Origin: PWHW01 sp964435025
Lineage (GTDB): Bacteria > Patescibacteriota > Minisyncoccia > Minisyncoccales > PWPS01
Direction: 5' to 3'
DNA length: 27,784 bases
Assembly: GCA_964435025.1 (NCBI GenBank)
Contig: CAYSXL010000006.1
Span: 1 to 27,784 of the forward strand
Shown: in pieces, positions 5,802 through 13,382 of the stretch
Numbering within the stretch: the first letter of the stretch is position 1
Layout: every line of letters starts with the position of its first letter
The notes under the pieces: model-generated
Seen by the model: only the letters and a program-made list of their open reading frames with translations
Databases searched by the model: none
What the model was told of the DNA's origin: nothing
Program-made: the position numbers and the translations under genes

Positions 5802-6245
5802 TTATTGCAATTTTTGTACTTTTATCCAGAAGAGAGGATCTTTCCAATTTTGGAGATCTCTTTTTCCGCTTTCTTTGATTTCAGACAGAAATTTTTTATG
5901 TTCTTTAAGTAGAATGTCTATTCGTTCTAATATTTTTTCTTGTGTGTCTTGAACTTGACAGAGTAGAGGGAATACAAATGTTTTGTGCTTATTATTGTGG
6001 TTAACAACTTCTCTAATTCCTCTTTCAGAAGATTTCACATCGACTAAAAGAGAAGGTCCGTTACCGTCGGAAATCTCAAAGTCTATTCCTCGACGGTCTT
6101 TTTTGCTCCATTTTTCCGACCGCAGGTAGTTTATTCCCGCGGCTTTAAGAGCTTCCTCAACTTTTTCCTCGGCAGAGTTGCCTCTCTCTGTATTAACTTT
6201 CTGAAGTAGGTAGCTTATTCTATTCATTCCTCCTTTTCCTTTCAT
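5802..6245 (-). CDS. PD-(D/E)XK nuclease-like protein
   Basis: The 147-residue protein shows the arrangement of a small PD-(D/E)XK nuclease domain: a helix with GNSAEEKVEEAL (Glu27), then RRGIDFEI with Asp55, then LLVDVKSS with Asp69 and Lys71. This gives the E...D...DxK metal-binding and catalytic set. The C-terminal half is helical and charged (EKILERIDILLKEHKKF). Substrate is unknown; Holliday-junction resolvases, restriction-like enzymes and UPF0102-type proteins share this core. ATG 6245 is chosen because AAAGGAGG lies 9 nt upstream; the ATG at codon 7 has GGAGG directly against it. It is second in a two-gene minus-strand operon, 20 nt after an AbrB/MraZ-like gene, and ends at its own terminator. 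Confidence 0.75.
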   Translation of the reverse strand: MKGKGGMNRISYLLQKVNTERGNSAEEKVEEALKAAGINYLRSEKWSKKDRRGIDFEISDGNGPSLLVDVKSSERGIREVVNHNNKHKTFVFPLLCQVQDTQEKILERIDILLKEHKKFLSEIKESGKRDLQNWKDPLFWIKVQKLQ

Positions 6246-6265
6246 AACTACTTGCCTCCTTTCCT

Positions 6266-6538
6266 TTATTGCGTTTGGGGCAATAAAATCTCACCACTTT
6301 TGTCCGGCTCCACTTTGTGACTTCTTGCACAAAAGAATTTACAGGCTCTTCTTTTATCTCGCTTATTTTCGTGCTGTGAGAGATATCTCTGTAAATTTTT
6401 CCTCCAATTCTCACGATTCATTAGAATCGCCTTAGGGGGAAAAAGTAACAGAAATATCTCCTCACCTTCCATTCTCTTTCTTTCTTTCTTGCTTAATATT
6501 ATTTTTCCTTCTTTAATCCTTTTTTCAAATCTAAGCAA
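6266..6538 (-). CDS. small AbrB/MraZ-like putative DNA-binding protein
   Basis: The 90-residue protein begins RFEKRIKEGKIILSKKERKR and continues GEEIFLLLFPPKAILMNRENWRKNLQ. This order (G-K/R-I-x-L, a helix, a beta strand, then a Trp-containing helix) recalls one half of MraZ or a SpoVT/AbrB swapped-hairpin domain. The match is by eye and tentative. The C-terminus is basic with two cysteines (CKFFCARSHK). The TTG at 6538 is chosen because AAAAAGGAGG lies 9 nt upstream behind a promoter; longer in-frame starts would lie within or upstream of the Shine-Dalgarno sequence. If it binds DNA it may autoregulate itself and the nuclease-like gene, as antitoxins of this fold do. Confidence 0.6.
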   Translation of the reverse strand: MLRFEKRIKEGKIILSKKERKRMEGEEIFLLLFPPKAILMNRENWRKNLQRYLSQHENKRDKRRACKFFCARSHKVEPDKSGEILLPQTQ

Positions 6539-6577
6539 TAATCTCAACCTCCTTTTTATTGTAAAGAACTCGCTTAT

Positions 6578-6606
6578 ATAATAACACACAAATTATGATT
6601 TAGCAA
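6578..6606 (-). promoter_or_regulatory. promoter of the AbrB-like/nuclease-like operon
   Basis: On the minus strand TTGCTA (6606-6601) and TATTAT (6583-6578) are 17 nt apart. The leader contains AAAAAGGAGG before the TTG start at 6538. Confidence 0.55.
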
Positions 6607-6768
6607 TAGTAATGTAAAAAAGAAAGTTTGTAATTATTTTAGTTCAATTTTTGGGAAGATAAAAGTGAATTTACTCATCTTTATAAAAATCACTCAGGTT
6701 TTTCCGTCACTTTCACGATTGCGTATTTTGTGATATACATTACAAGAGTAAAAATTAAAATATTTCGT

Positions 6769-7107
6769 ATGTCTTTTTTTGTGGCAGGGCTGCTTGGAGG
6801 ACTTCTCAGAGGGGGAGTGGGGGTTTCCAAGTACATAACTTCTTATAAGGACGTGGAGATAAGACCCTATTATTTTGCGGGAACGGTTCTCTTTTCCGGG
6901 ATAGTGGGATATGTAAGCGTATGGATTGCCGCCGATTTGGCGGAAGTTTTTTTGGAAGTAGAGAGACTTCCGATTGCGTTTGCTCTTATCGTAGGATATG
7001 CCGGAGGGGACTTTATAGAAAACGCTTTTAAAATAGTGGCCAAACAGCCGCAATTTTTTGATATAGGGAGAAAACTGAAAAAAATCAAGAAGGAGGAAGA
7101 GCAATAA
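6769..7107 (+). CDS. small inner-membrane protein
   Basis: The ATG at 6769 gives a 112-residue protein beginning MSFFVAGLLGGLLRGGVGVS, a glycine-rich membrane helix. A second helix follows at about residues 37-57 (YYFAGTVLFSGIVGYVSVWI) and a third, ending in VGYAGGDFIENAFKI, at about 69-90. The C-terminus is basic and cytosolic. Similar three-helix proteins with a GYAG-D-FIE motif occur in CPR genomes, some loosely called holin-like; I cannot assign a function. The upstream in-frame start adds an odd basic stretch. The next promoter, for the large secreted protein, lies just past the stop codon. Confidence 0.75.
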   Translation: MSFFVAGLLGGLLRGGVGVSKYITSYKDVEIRPYYFAGTVLFSGIVGYVSVWIAADLAEVFLEVERLPIAFALIVGYAGGDFIENAFKIVAKQPQFFDIGRKLKKIKKEEEQ

Positions 7108-7119
7108 AGGGAAAGAAGG

Positions 7120-7147
7120 TTGTATTTTTGAAGGGAAATCATATAAT
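7120..7147 (+). promoter_or_regulatory. promoter deciding the start of the InlB/FISUMP protein
   Basis: TTGTAT (7120-7125) and a perfect TATAAT (7142-7147) are 16 nt apart. The -10 box overlaps an upstream ATG (7146) and lies after the longest-frame TTG (7128), so neither would be used; AAAAAGGA then precedes the ATG at 7179. Confidence 0.55.
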
Positions 7148-7178
7148 GAAAGAATATAATAAAAAGGAACTAAAAAGC

Positions 7179-8726
7179 ATGAGAAAAGGAATTATTTTGG
7201 GCGTAACATTGATTGTTTTTACGGTTTTGGCGACCGGCGGCGTTTTTGTACACGGACAGGCATATCCTCCATCGGAGAACAACGGTGATGATTATGAGAC
7301 GGCACTATATACTGTGACTTTCAGGGACAGAGCGAGCACTTATGCGGTAGAGAATGCGCAACAAGGTGAGTCTTTAGGGGGAGATATGCCCGAGGACCCC
7401 GAAAGAAGCGATTACTCTTTTGCCGAATGGAATACTCAAGCGGATGGAGGAGGTGAAAGTTTTACCGCCGATACAAGAGTAGAAATGCACATGAGTGTCC
7501 ACGCAATGTGGAGTGACGGCGAAACGCCGGAAGAAACGGAAGAAAGAACACCGGAAGACCAAAAAAACGGGGAAAGGGAAGAAATAATTAAGGATCTTAA
7601 CAGGCTTGAAAGGGTGCTTTTGAAATTAAAGAGAAGTCTTGGCGGAGAAGTGGAAGAGGATGTGGAAGTAGAAACAGAAGAGGATGGTGAGATTGAGGGT
7701 ATACCCGAAGGATTTACCTTTGACCGCAATCTTAGTAAGGGAGCTAAAGGAAACGACGTTAGGTACTTGCAGATTTTACTAAATAAGGATACAGCGACAA
7801 AACTTGGGGATACCGGAGCCGGTTCTCCCGGAAATGAAACGGAATTTTTCGGCTCTATCACGCATGATGGCGCAAGGAGATTTCAACAAAAATATAAAGA
7901 TGAAGTTTTAAAACCAGTGGGACTAACTAATCCCACCGGCTTTGTGGGTCCGCAGACCAGAAAGAAATTAAACAAAATTTTAAGAGGAGAATCTACTATT
8001 GAACCGTCTTCTCCTCCTGAAATACCTCCCGAACCCGAGCCTGAGCCCGAGCCAGAACCGGAAGATAAACCCGAACCCGAGCCCGAACCGGAAGATGAAT
8101 GGGAACCCGAGCCTGAGCCCGAGCCGAAACCGGAAGATGACCCCGAACCCGAACCTGATGTTGAGGAAGATGCAAGTCCCTGCGAAGGACAGAGAGCATT
8201 TCTGGATACGAGAGATTCACAGGAGTACTCTTTGGTGGAAGTAGGTAATCAGTGCTGGATGGCGGAAAATATGAATTATGAAGTAAGGGAGAGTTGGTGT
8301 TATGGAGGGGATGAAGATAACTGTGATGACTACGGAAGACTTTATACTTTTAATGCGGTGCAAGATATCTGCCCTATAAACTGGGAGTTTCCCAGTGACA
8401 ACGATTTTAAAGAGATGGAGAGGTATCTTGGAGTGAGACAAGATGAGCTTGACAGTACCGGGTGGAGAGGGACGGATGTGGGAGACAAATTAAAGTCGCG
8501 AGGTGAGTGGGACGGAACGGGTGAGAGTGGTTTTTCGGCGCTTCCCACGGGAGTAAGAGAATATACGGGAAATTTCTACGGAATAGAGTCCGGGGGAATG
8601 TTTTGGACGTCTACGGGAGGGGCTTCCTTTGCGTGGGCCCGAAATCTTTATAGCGGATTTTCCGGGATAAACCGTACCATGATACCCAAAGAAAGTGGTA
8701 TCTCTGCGCGATGTATAAAAGAATAA
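7179..8726 (+). CDS. secreted modular protein: InlB-type repeat, PG-binding-like domain, FISUMP domain
   Basis: With the ATG at 7179 (see promoter) the protein has 515 residues and a normal signal peptide (1-28, ending HGQA). Residues 44-112 form a Listeria-Bacteroides/InlB B-type repeat (YTVTF...SFAEWNT...HAMWS). A charged helix follows (132-155), then a PG_binding_1-like domain at about 174-270 with RYLQILLN, GSPGNETEFFG and GPQTRKKLNKIL. A Pro-Glu linker spans about 283-333. The C-terminal 165 residues match the Fibrobacter succinogenes major paralogous (FISUMP) domain: GNQCWMAENMNYE, DDYGRLYTFNAVQDICP, SGFSALPTG, FWTSTGG, SARCIKE. Cysteines there probably form disulfides. The architecture suggests a wall-attached adhesin or receptor. 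It is first of three consecutive paralogue-like genes sharing the PG-binding-like module. Confidence 0.9.
   Translation: MRKGIILGVTLIVFTVLATGGVFVHGQAYPPSENNGDDYETALYTVTFRDRASTYAVENAQQGESLGGDMPEDPERSDYSFAEWNTQADGGGESFTADTRVEMHMSVHAMWSDGETPEETEERTPEDQKNGEREEIIKDLNRLERVLLKLKRSLGGEVEEDVEVETEEDGEIEGIPEGFTFDRNLSKGAKGNDVRYLQILLNKDTATKLGDTGAGSPGNETEFFGSITHDGARRFQQKYKDEVLKPVGLTNPTGFVGPQTRKKLNKILRGESTIEPSSPPEIPPEPEPEPEPEPEDKPEPEPEPEDEWEPEPEPEPKPEDDPEPEPDVEEDASPCEGQRAFLDTRDSQEYSLVEVGNQCWMAENMNYEVRESWCYGGDEDNCDDYGRLYTFNAVQDICPINWEFPSDNDFKEMERYLGVRQDELDSTGWRGTDVGDKLKSRGEWDGTGESGFSALPTGVREYTGNFYGIESGGMFWTSTGGASFAWARNLYSGFSGINRTMIPKESGISARCIKE
8031..8158 (+). repeat. Pro-Glu coding low-complexity repeat
   Basis: GAACCC/GAGCCC-type hexamers form about three longer units, each ending in CCGGAAGAT or close to it. 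They encode the extended PEPEPE linker between the PG-binding-like and FISUMP domains. Such runs change length easily by slippage. Confidence 0.9.
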
Positions 8727-8756
8727 CTTACTAATTGTTAATAATTAGATAAATTT

Positions 8757-9944
8757 ATGAAGAAAAAAATAATTGTAGGAGGTTTGCTTGCAATTTGCTT
8801 CTCTTTTGTCTTTTCCGGGTACGCTTACGGGTTAAGTGATATAAGAAGTGAAGTGAATGAGATAAAGGAGGATGTCGAAAATTTAACAGAGGAGATAGCC
8901 CGGGCTCGCGGGACGGAGGAACATGTAGAAGCGGATTTTCCCGGTATTCCTAAAGACTTCAGATTTGATAGGCACATGAGGTTTAGAGACTACGGAGAAG
9001 ACGTAAAGTATTTGCAGATAATTCTCAATTCTCACCCGAAAACACGTTTGATAGAAGAAGGAGTAGGCTCTCCGGGGAACGAAGTCGAGAGATTCGGAAA
9101 TTTAACCAAAAATGCGCTAATGGAATTCCAAGAAATGTTTGCGGAGGAAATTCTTTATCCTTGGGGAATAAGTGAACCTACCGGAATAATGGAAATACAA
9201 ACAAAAAAGAAGTTAAATAAAATACTGGACGGAAAAGTTATTATGGGAGATATGTCTCCCGAAAAGAGAGCGGAGTTCCGCGAAGAGATTTTAAGGATTA
9301 TAGATAAAATAAAAGATTTAAGAGGAAGACTGGAGGATTATGAGCCGGGAGCGGACGATGCGCCCACCGATTTAAGAGCGGCTATTATTTCCTATAGAGA
9401 GGTAAGACTTACTTGGAACGGGGACAGAAACGCAGAAGAATTTATAGGATACAAATCAAAGAGCAGTGGAACGCCTTATGACGAAATAGGATATACGGAA
9501 GATGAAAGCGGAGTTGTAGAAGATTTGGAACCAGGAGAAACGTATTACTTTGTAGTAACGCAAGTTGTAGACGGAAAAGAAAGCGGATACAGTATGGAAG
9601 TCAGTGTAACTATGGACTGGGATCCCACGCCGTTTAACGTGGAAGCGGAGGCAACGGATATAGGGGAATTAACATTTACATGGGAAACGGATCAGAACAC
9701 TCAGGAGTATCGCATTTATAGAGCATCGGAAAGTAGAGGACCGTACACACAAGTAGGGGTAAGTGAGACGGAAAGTTTTACCGACACGGGACTCGGTCTT
9801 CAGGAGATGTACTATTATGTGGTTACCCAAGTTGTAGACGGGGAGGAGAGCGGATATAGTAAAGAGTATGTGGATAGCTGGTTTTACAATTGGCAAGGGG
9901 GAACTCAACCGCATCCGGACAAGGAACAGATTGATTTTGAATAA
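8757..9944 (+). CDS. secreted PG-binding-like protein with two fibronectin type III modules
   Basis: The 395-residue protein has a signal peptide (about 1-25, ending YAYG), a short coiled coil (IRSEVNEIKEDVENLTEEI), then a PG_binding_1-like domain at about 60-157 (GIPKDFRF, VKYLQIILN, GVGSPGNEVERFG, TKKKLNKIL). A helical stretch follows, then two fibronectin type III-like domains at about 205-290 and 295-375. Both end with nearly the same strand, VVTQVVDG[KE]ESGYS. No catalytic motif is visible. It shares its N-terminal plan with the genes before and after it and is probably co-transcribed with them (gaps of 30 and 23 nt). Binding to wall glycan with an exposed FnIII adhesive arm is an inference. 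Confidence 0.88.
   Translation: MKKKIIVGGLLAICFSFVFSGYAYGLSDIRSEVNEIKEDVENLTEEIARARGTEEHVEADFPGIPKDFRFDRHMRFRDYGEDVKYLQIILNSHPKTRLIEEGVGSPGNEVERFGNLTKNALMEFQEMFAEEILYPWGISEPTGIMEIQTKKKLNKILDGKVIMGDMSPEKRAEFREEILRIIDKIKDLRGRLEDYEPGADDAPTDLRAAIISYREVRLTWNGDRNAEEFIGYKSKSSGTPYDEIGYTEDESGVVEDLEPGETYYFVVTQVVDGKESGYSMEVSVTMDWDPTPFNVEAEATDIGELTFTWETDQNTQEYRIYRASESRGPYTQVGVSETESFTDTGLGLQEMYYYVVTQVVDGEESGYSKEYVDSWFYNWQGGTQPHPDKEQIDFE
9551..9860 (+). repeat. near-identical segments in the two FnIII modules
   Basis: The stretches at about 9551-9593 and 9818-9860 both encode a VVTQVVDG-E-SGYS strand and share long identical runs such as CAAGTTGTAGACGG. The rest of the two modules has diverged much more, which points to gene conversion or strong local constraint. 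Confidence 0.7.
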
Positions 9945-9967
9945 CCATTAACCGGAACAAAAACGCT

Positions 9968-10612
9968 ATGAGTCAAAAAAATAAAAGAATACACCAAATA
10001 AAAGTGGCGATTGTGATTTTGATGGCTCTCGGAGTTGCTCTTTCCGCTATTGCGCCCGCTTTTGCGGCAAAAGAAGTTATAAAGGAAGAAAAAGAGAGCA
10101 TAAGAGAGAAAGTTAGCGCCACTAAAGACGAAATTCGCGAAATCTCCGAAGAATTATCCGCCTCCTTTAAGGAGGAGGAAGTAACGGTCGGGGTACCAGA
10201 GGTTCCACGGGGTTTTAGTTTTAAGTATACTCTAAGAGAGGGAGTGAGAGGTCAGGATGCTCGCTATATGCAAGCGGTGCTTAATGCCGACCCGGATACG
10301 CGTGTTGCCGGTTCCGGACCCGGTTCTCCCGGAAAAGAAACCGAGTACTTCGGTCCGGCGACAAGAAACGCTCTCAAGAGATTCCAACTCAAGCACGGTA
10401 TATTGTCAACAGCGTCCCTTGGATTACAAACAAGAGAAAAAATGAACGAGATTTTGCGGGAAGGAGCAACCATCAAGAGAGTAGTCAAAAAAGATACAGA
10501 GCATTTAAAAGAGAGACTAATGGGTGTCATGGAAAAAGTAAAATATCTCAGAGAAATGGTGGATGAGATTTACTCCGAGAAAGAGGAAGAAGAATTAGAC
10601 GGCAACGAATAA
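9968..10612 (+). CDS. secreted PG-binding-like domain protein with coiled coils
   Basis: The 214-residue protein has a signal peptide (about 1-34, ending APAFAA), an N-terminal coiled coil (EEKESIREKVSATKDEIREI), a PG_binding_1-like domain at about 78-165 (VPRGFSFKYTLREGVRGQDARYMQAVLNAD, GSGPGSPGKETEYFGPATRNALKRFQ, LQTREKMNEIL) and a C-terminal coiled coil. It is the minimal form of the module found in the two preceding genes, without a C-terminal adhesive arm. The conserved GSPG-E-T-FG insertion makes this a recognisable subfamily. No terminator is obvious after it. Confidence 0.88.
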   Translation: MSQKNKRIHQIKVAIVILMALGVALSAIAPAFAAKEVIKEEKESIREKVSATKDEIREISEELSASFKEEEVTVGVPEVPRGFSFKYTLREGVRGQDARYMQAVLNADPDTRVAGSGPGSPGKETEYFGPATRNALKRFQLKHGILSTASLGLQTREKMNEILREGATIKRVVKKDTEHLKERLMGVMEKVKYLREMVDEIYSEKEEEELDGNE

Positions 10613-10727
10613 AGAGAGGGAGGCAGCTGAGAAACACGATGCGTATAGTCGCGGGAAGAAAGAATTCCACGATGAAAAAAAGTTTATGAGTTATAGAAGA
10701 ATATTTTAAAAAAGGAGGGAAGATAGC

Positions 10728-11195
10728 TTGCGGGAATATTTCTCGAAGTTAGAAGAATCGGTACCGTACCTTGAAAACAAGCCTCATAATTTTAAGAAAG
10801 CGTTCTGTAATGTTTTCGGCTTAGAACTTAGAGATGAGGAAGACGTGTATATCCTCACAGAAGAAATATGTGACCTTATGTGGGAAAAAGTCGGTAATGG
10901 AAGGGTTATGCGAAAAGAAGATATACATCTTTTAAGAGGAAAGAATGGATTTTCGCTTGGTGAGGAGGAGAATGAACATCATTGGCCTCCAATCAGCAGG
11001 GGAGGGAAAAGGACAATAACAATCCCTGTAAAATTCCACAAAGACTGGCACGTGGTTTTTGTAAACTTGTACAAAAAAAGAGAGATAGAGGTCTTTTTGA
11101 ATAAACTTTTTACCAATAATGAGATAGATGATTTCAATAAGTTACACAGGGCGGCTAAGAAAGCAAAAAAAGAGGCAAAAAAAATAAAACGTTAA
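10728..11195 (+). CDS. small HNH-like hypothetical protein
   Basis: The 155-residue protein ends in a segment typical of small CPR proteins with an HNH-like treble-clef look: HHWPPISRGG (His84-Gly93), then TIPVKFHKDWHVVFVN (His104, His108). In relatives I recall, this reads roughly HHR-P-SRGG...H-AWH-LF-N; a nuclease function is not established and metal-binding cysteines are missing. The C-terminus is a lysine/alanine helix. The TTG at 10728 is the start because AAAGGAGGG (10711-10719) lies 8 nt upstream, although no ATG is nearby. A terminator follows directly. The 115 nt upstream of it hold no other supportable gene. Confidence 0.7.
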   Translation: MREYFSKLEESVPYLENKPHNFKKAFCNVFGLELRDEEDVYILTEEICDLMWEKVGNGRVMRKEDIHLLRGKNGFSLGEEENEHHWPPISRGGKRTITIPVKFHKDWHVVFVNLYKKREIEVFLNKLFTNNEIDDFNKLHRAAKKAKKEAKKIKR

Positions 11196-11223
11196 AGAGC
11201 CGGTTTCTTACCGGTTCTCTTTT
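11196..11223 (+). terminator. intrinsic terminator after the HNH-like gene
   Basis: AGAGCCGGT (11196-11204) pairs with ACCGGTTCT (11210-11218) with one G-T wobble, followed by CTTTT. Confidence 0.75.
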
Positions 11224-11257
11224 ATGGTAAAATAAAGAATTGTGACTTTCGATTAAT

Positions 11258-12403
11258 ATGAAAATAATGACATCCTCCCTAACTTATCCCCTGGTAAACG
11301 GTGTTACCGTTTCCATAAATACCACTGCGGAAGGTTTTTTAAAAAAGGGACACGATATAAGAATAGTCGCTCCGGATTATAAAAAGGGAAAGGTAAGACC
11401 CGAACACGTGCGTATACCATCCTCTCTTTTGATTCACAAGATGGCGGTAAATCTTCTGGGAAGAGAGGAAAGGGTTTTCAGGGCAAATTCCGAGAAAAGA
11501 ATTGCCGAAGCCGCTAGGGAGTTTAACCCCGATGCCTACTTTCTTCACTCGGTCACCTGGGCTCCCAATGCCTTTGAAAGCCATATGTTAAAGTCCGATA
11601 AACCGACAGTTCTTTTTTATCACACATTGGTAGAGGAGTACGGAAGAATATACGCAGGAAAAGCAGGCGCCTATGTGATGCGCAGAAGGACAAAATCTTT
11701 AGCGAATAAAGTGAATGCCGTTATGACTCCCAGTGCAATGATGAAAGATAAGCTTATCGAGTATGGTGTGAAAACTCCCATTTACGTTATACCGACAGGG
11801 ATAGAGATGCCGGAAAAGAGCTTTACAAAAAAAGAACTAAGAAAGAAGTTCAATCTTCCCGAAAAAACAAAAATACTTCTTTATTTAGGAAGAATATCCA
11901 AAGAAAAAAATCTGGGCGTACTTCTTGATATGATGGAGGAGATTAGAAGAAGAAATTATAGAGCGACACTTCTTTTTATCGGTCCCGGAGATACGGACGA
12001 AATAAAAAAGAGGGCCGAAAAATTAGGGGTAAGGGAGAATATTGTCTGCACGGGACCGCTTAAGAAAGAGGAAGCGCAAAAAGTTTATGGAGCTTGTGAT
12101 GTTTTTGTCTTTGCTTCTCAAACGGAAACACAAGGATTGGCAGTAGGGGAGGCAATGCTTGCAGGGCTTCCCGTGGTTGCTCTTAAGTCGCCAATCCAAA
12201 AAGAAGTATATCCGAAAGGAAAAGCGGTCATAGTGGAAAAAGAGGAAAATTTTGCCAAAGCGGTTATCGGTCTCTTTGAAGACGAGGAGAGAAGAGAAGA
12301 GATAGTAAAAGAGGGAAAAAAGTATGTAAGAGAAAACTTCAACAAAGAAAAAATGATAAAAAAACAAATAAAAGTATTTAAAAGGTTAGTAGAAAAAGAA
12401 TAA
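11258..12403 (+). CDS. GT4-family glycosyltransferase
   Basis: The 381-residue protein is a GT-B, family 4 glycosyltransferase. The N-terminal Rossmann domain begins MKIMTSSLTYPLVNGVTVSI and the linker to the second domain is YVIPTGIE. The nucleotide-sugar domain has LYLGRISKEKNL near residue 208, LLFIGPGD, and the EX7E-type motif ETQGLAVGEAMLAGLPVVA near 288-306. The pattern is close to diacylglycerol glucosyltransferases and phosphatidylinositol mannosyltransferase-like enzymes, so a glycolipid or surface-glycan product is likely; donor and acceptor cannot be read from sequence. It lacks a signal peptide and should work at the inner face of the membrane. PGI/PMI (13 nt downstream) and PHP genes probably share its transcript. 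Confidence 0.93.
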   Translation: MKIMTSSLTYPLVNGVTVSINTTAEGFLKKGHDIRIVAPDYKKGKVRPEHVRIPSSLLIHKMAVNLLGREERVFRANSEKRIAEAAREFNPDAYFLHSVTWAPNAFESHMLKSDKPTVLFYHTLVEEYGRIYAGKAGAYVMRRRTKSLANKVNAVMTPSAMMKDKLIEYGVKTPIYVIPTGIEMPEKSFTKKELRKKFNLPEKTKILLYLGRISKEKNLGVLLDMMEEIRRRNYRATLLFIGPGDTDEIKKRAEKLGVRENIVCTGPLKKEEAQKVYGACDVFVFASQTETQGLAVGEAMLAGLPVVALKSPIQKEVYPKGKAVIVEKEENFAKAVIGLFEDEERREEIVKEGKKYVRENFNKEKMIKKQIKVFKRLVEKE

Positions 12404-12416
12404 TAAAATAAAAAAA

Positions 12417-13379
12417 ATGGAAAAAGACATTCAAAATTTCTCAAAGCAGTTTGAATTTTCTCCGGAAATAAAAAACAAGGAAAAATGGGGCGGTTTTCAA
12501 GATTATTTTCTATCCGGAATGGGAGGGTCTCATCTCCAAGGTAATGTTTTTAAAGCGATTTATCCCGATTTTCCGCTTTTTCTGCATCAAAATTACGGGT
12601 TACCACTTTTTCATAACGGCGAGAAGACAGGGTTTGTTATAGCGTCTTATTCGGGAAATACAGAGGAGGTAATTGATGTTTACAATAAAGCACTAAGTGA
12701 AGGTCTTTCCGTGATAGTGATATCAAAAGGAGGACATTTGCTTGCGGATGCGAAAAAAAAGGAACTACCCCATATCGAATTGCCTCAAGATGAAATTGAA
12801 CCACGAATCGCGATAGGATATAGCTATAAAGCTCTATCAAAAGCAGTAGGCGTGGAGAAAGTGGAAAAAGAGGCAGAGAACACGGTAGATGATCTGATGA
12901 ACGAACAACCAAAATTAAAGCAAAAAGCCGAAGAACTGGTCTCTTTGCTGGAGAACAAAATACCGATTGTTTATGCCACGGAAAGAAACCGTATTCTTGC
13001 TTCCATGTGGAAAATAAATTTCAACGAAACAACAAAAATTCCTTCTTTTTATAATGTAATTCCCGAATTGAACCACAACGAAATGACGGGATTTGACGTA
13101 ACCTCCTCTACGAAAGAATTGAGCGAGAAAATGGTCTTCGTTCTTCTTAAAGACAGTGATGATTATTCGAAAAACCGAAAAAGAATGGGGGCTCTCAAAA
13201 AGGTTCTGGGAGAAAGAGACTTACAAATAATCGAGGTTGAGGTTGAGGGGAAGTCACGGACGGAAAAAGTGTTTAAAACCATTTTGCTTTCCGAGTGGAC
13301 TTCTTACTTAATGGCGGGATTTTACGGTACCAATTATAAAAACTCCCCGATGATAGAAAATTTTAAAGGAATGATTTAA
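12417..13379 (+). CDS. bifunctional phosphoglucose/phosphomannose isomerase
   Basis: The 320-residue protein matches the SIS-domain PGI/PMI family that interconverts glucose-6-P or mannose-6-P with fructose-6-P. Visible signatures are LSGMGGSHLQGN near residue 32, ASYSGNTEEV near 75 (the SIS sugar-phosphate loop), YATERNRILASMWKINFNE near 186, and IPELNHNEMTGF near 216, which carries the conserved Glu-Leu-Asn-His. Length is normal for the family. No Shine-Dalgarno sequence precedes the ATG. Position after the glycosyltransferase suggests it supplies hexose phosphate for nucleotide sugars as well as glycolysis. The PHP gene starts 3 nt after its stop. Confidence 0.93.
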   Translation: MEKDIQNFSKQFEFSPEIKNKEKWGGFQDYFLSGMGGSHLQGNVFKAIYPDFPLFLHQNYGLPLFHNGEKTGFVIASYSGNTEEVIDVYNKALSEGLSVIVISKGGHLLADAKKKELPHIELPQDEIEPRIAIGYSYKALSKAVGVEKVEKEAENTVDDLMNEQPKLKQKAEELVSLLENKIPIVYATERNRILASMWKINFNETTKIPSFYNVIPELNHNEMTGFDVTSSTKELSEKMVFVLLKDSDDYSKNRKRMGALKKVLGERDLQIIEVEVEGKSRTEKVFKTILLSEWTSYLMAGFYGTNYKNSPMIENFKGMI

Positions 13380-13382
13380 AAA

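Noticed and set aside
7436..7861. Ser-rich 141-codon minus-strand frame
   Set aside because: Mirror image of the secreted protein gene; composition reflects the complement of Glu/Gly/Asp-rich codons.
8031..8158. Possible CRISPR-like or tandem-repeat array
   Set aside because: It is an in-frame Pro-Glu linker with no spacers; the repeats are explained by the protein.
10613..10727. Short ORF (16 codons) before the HNH-like gene
   Set aside because: No ribosome binding site or composition signal; it is too short to support.
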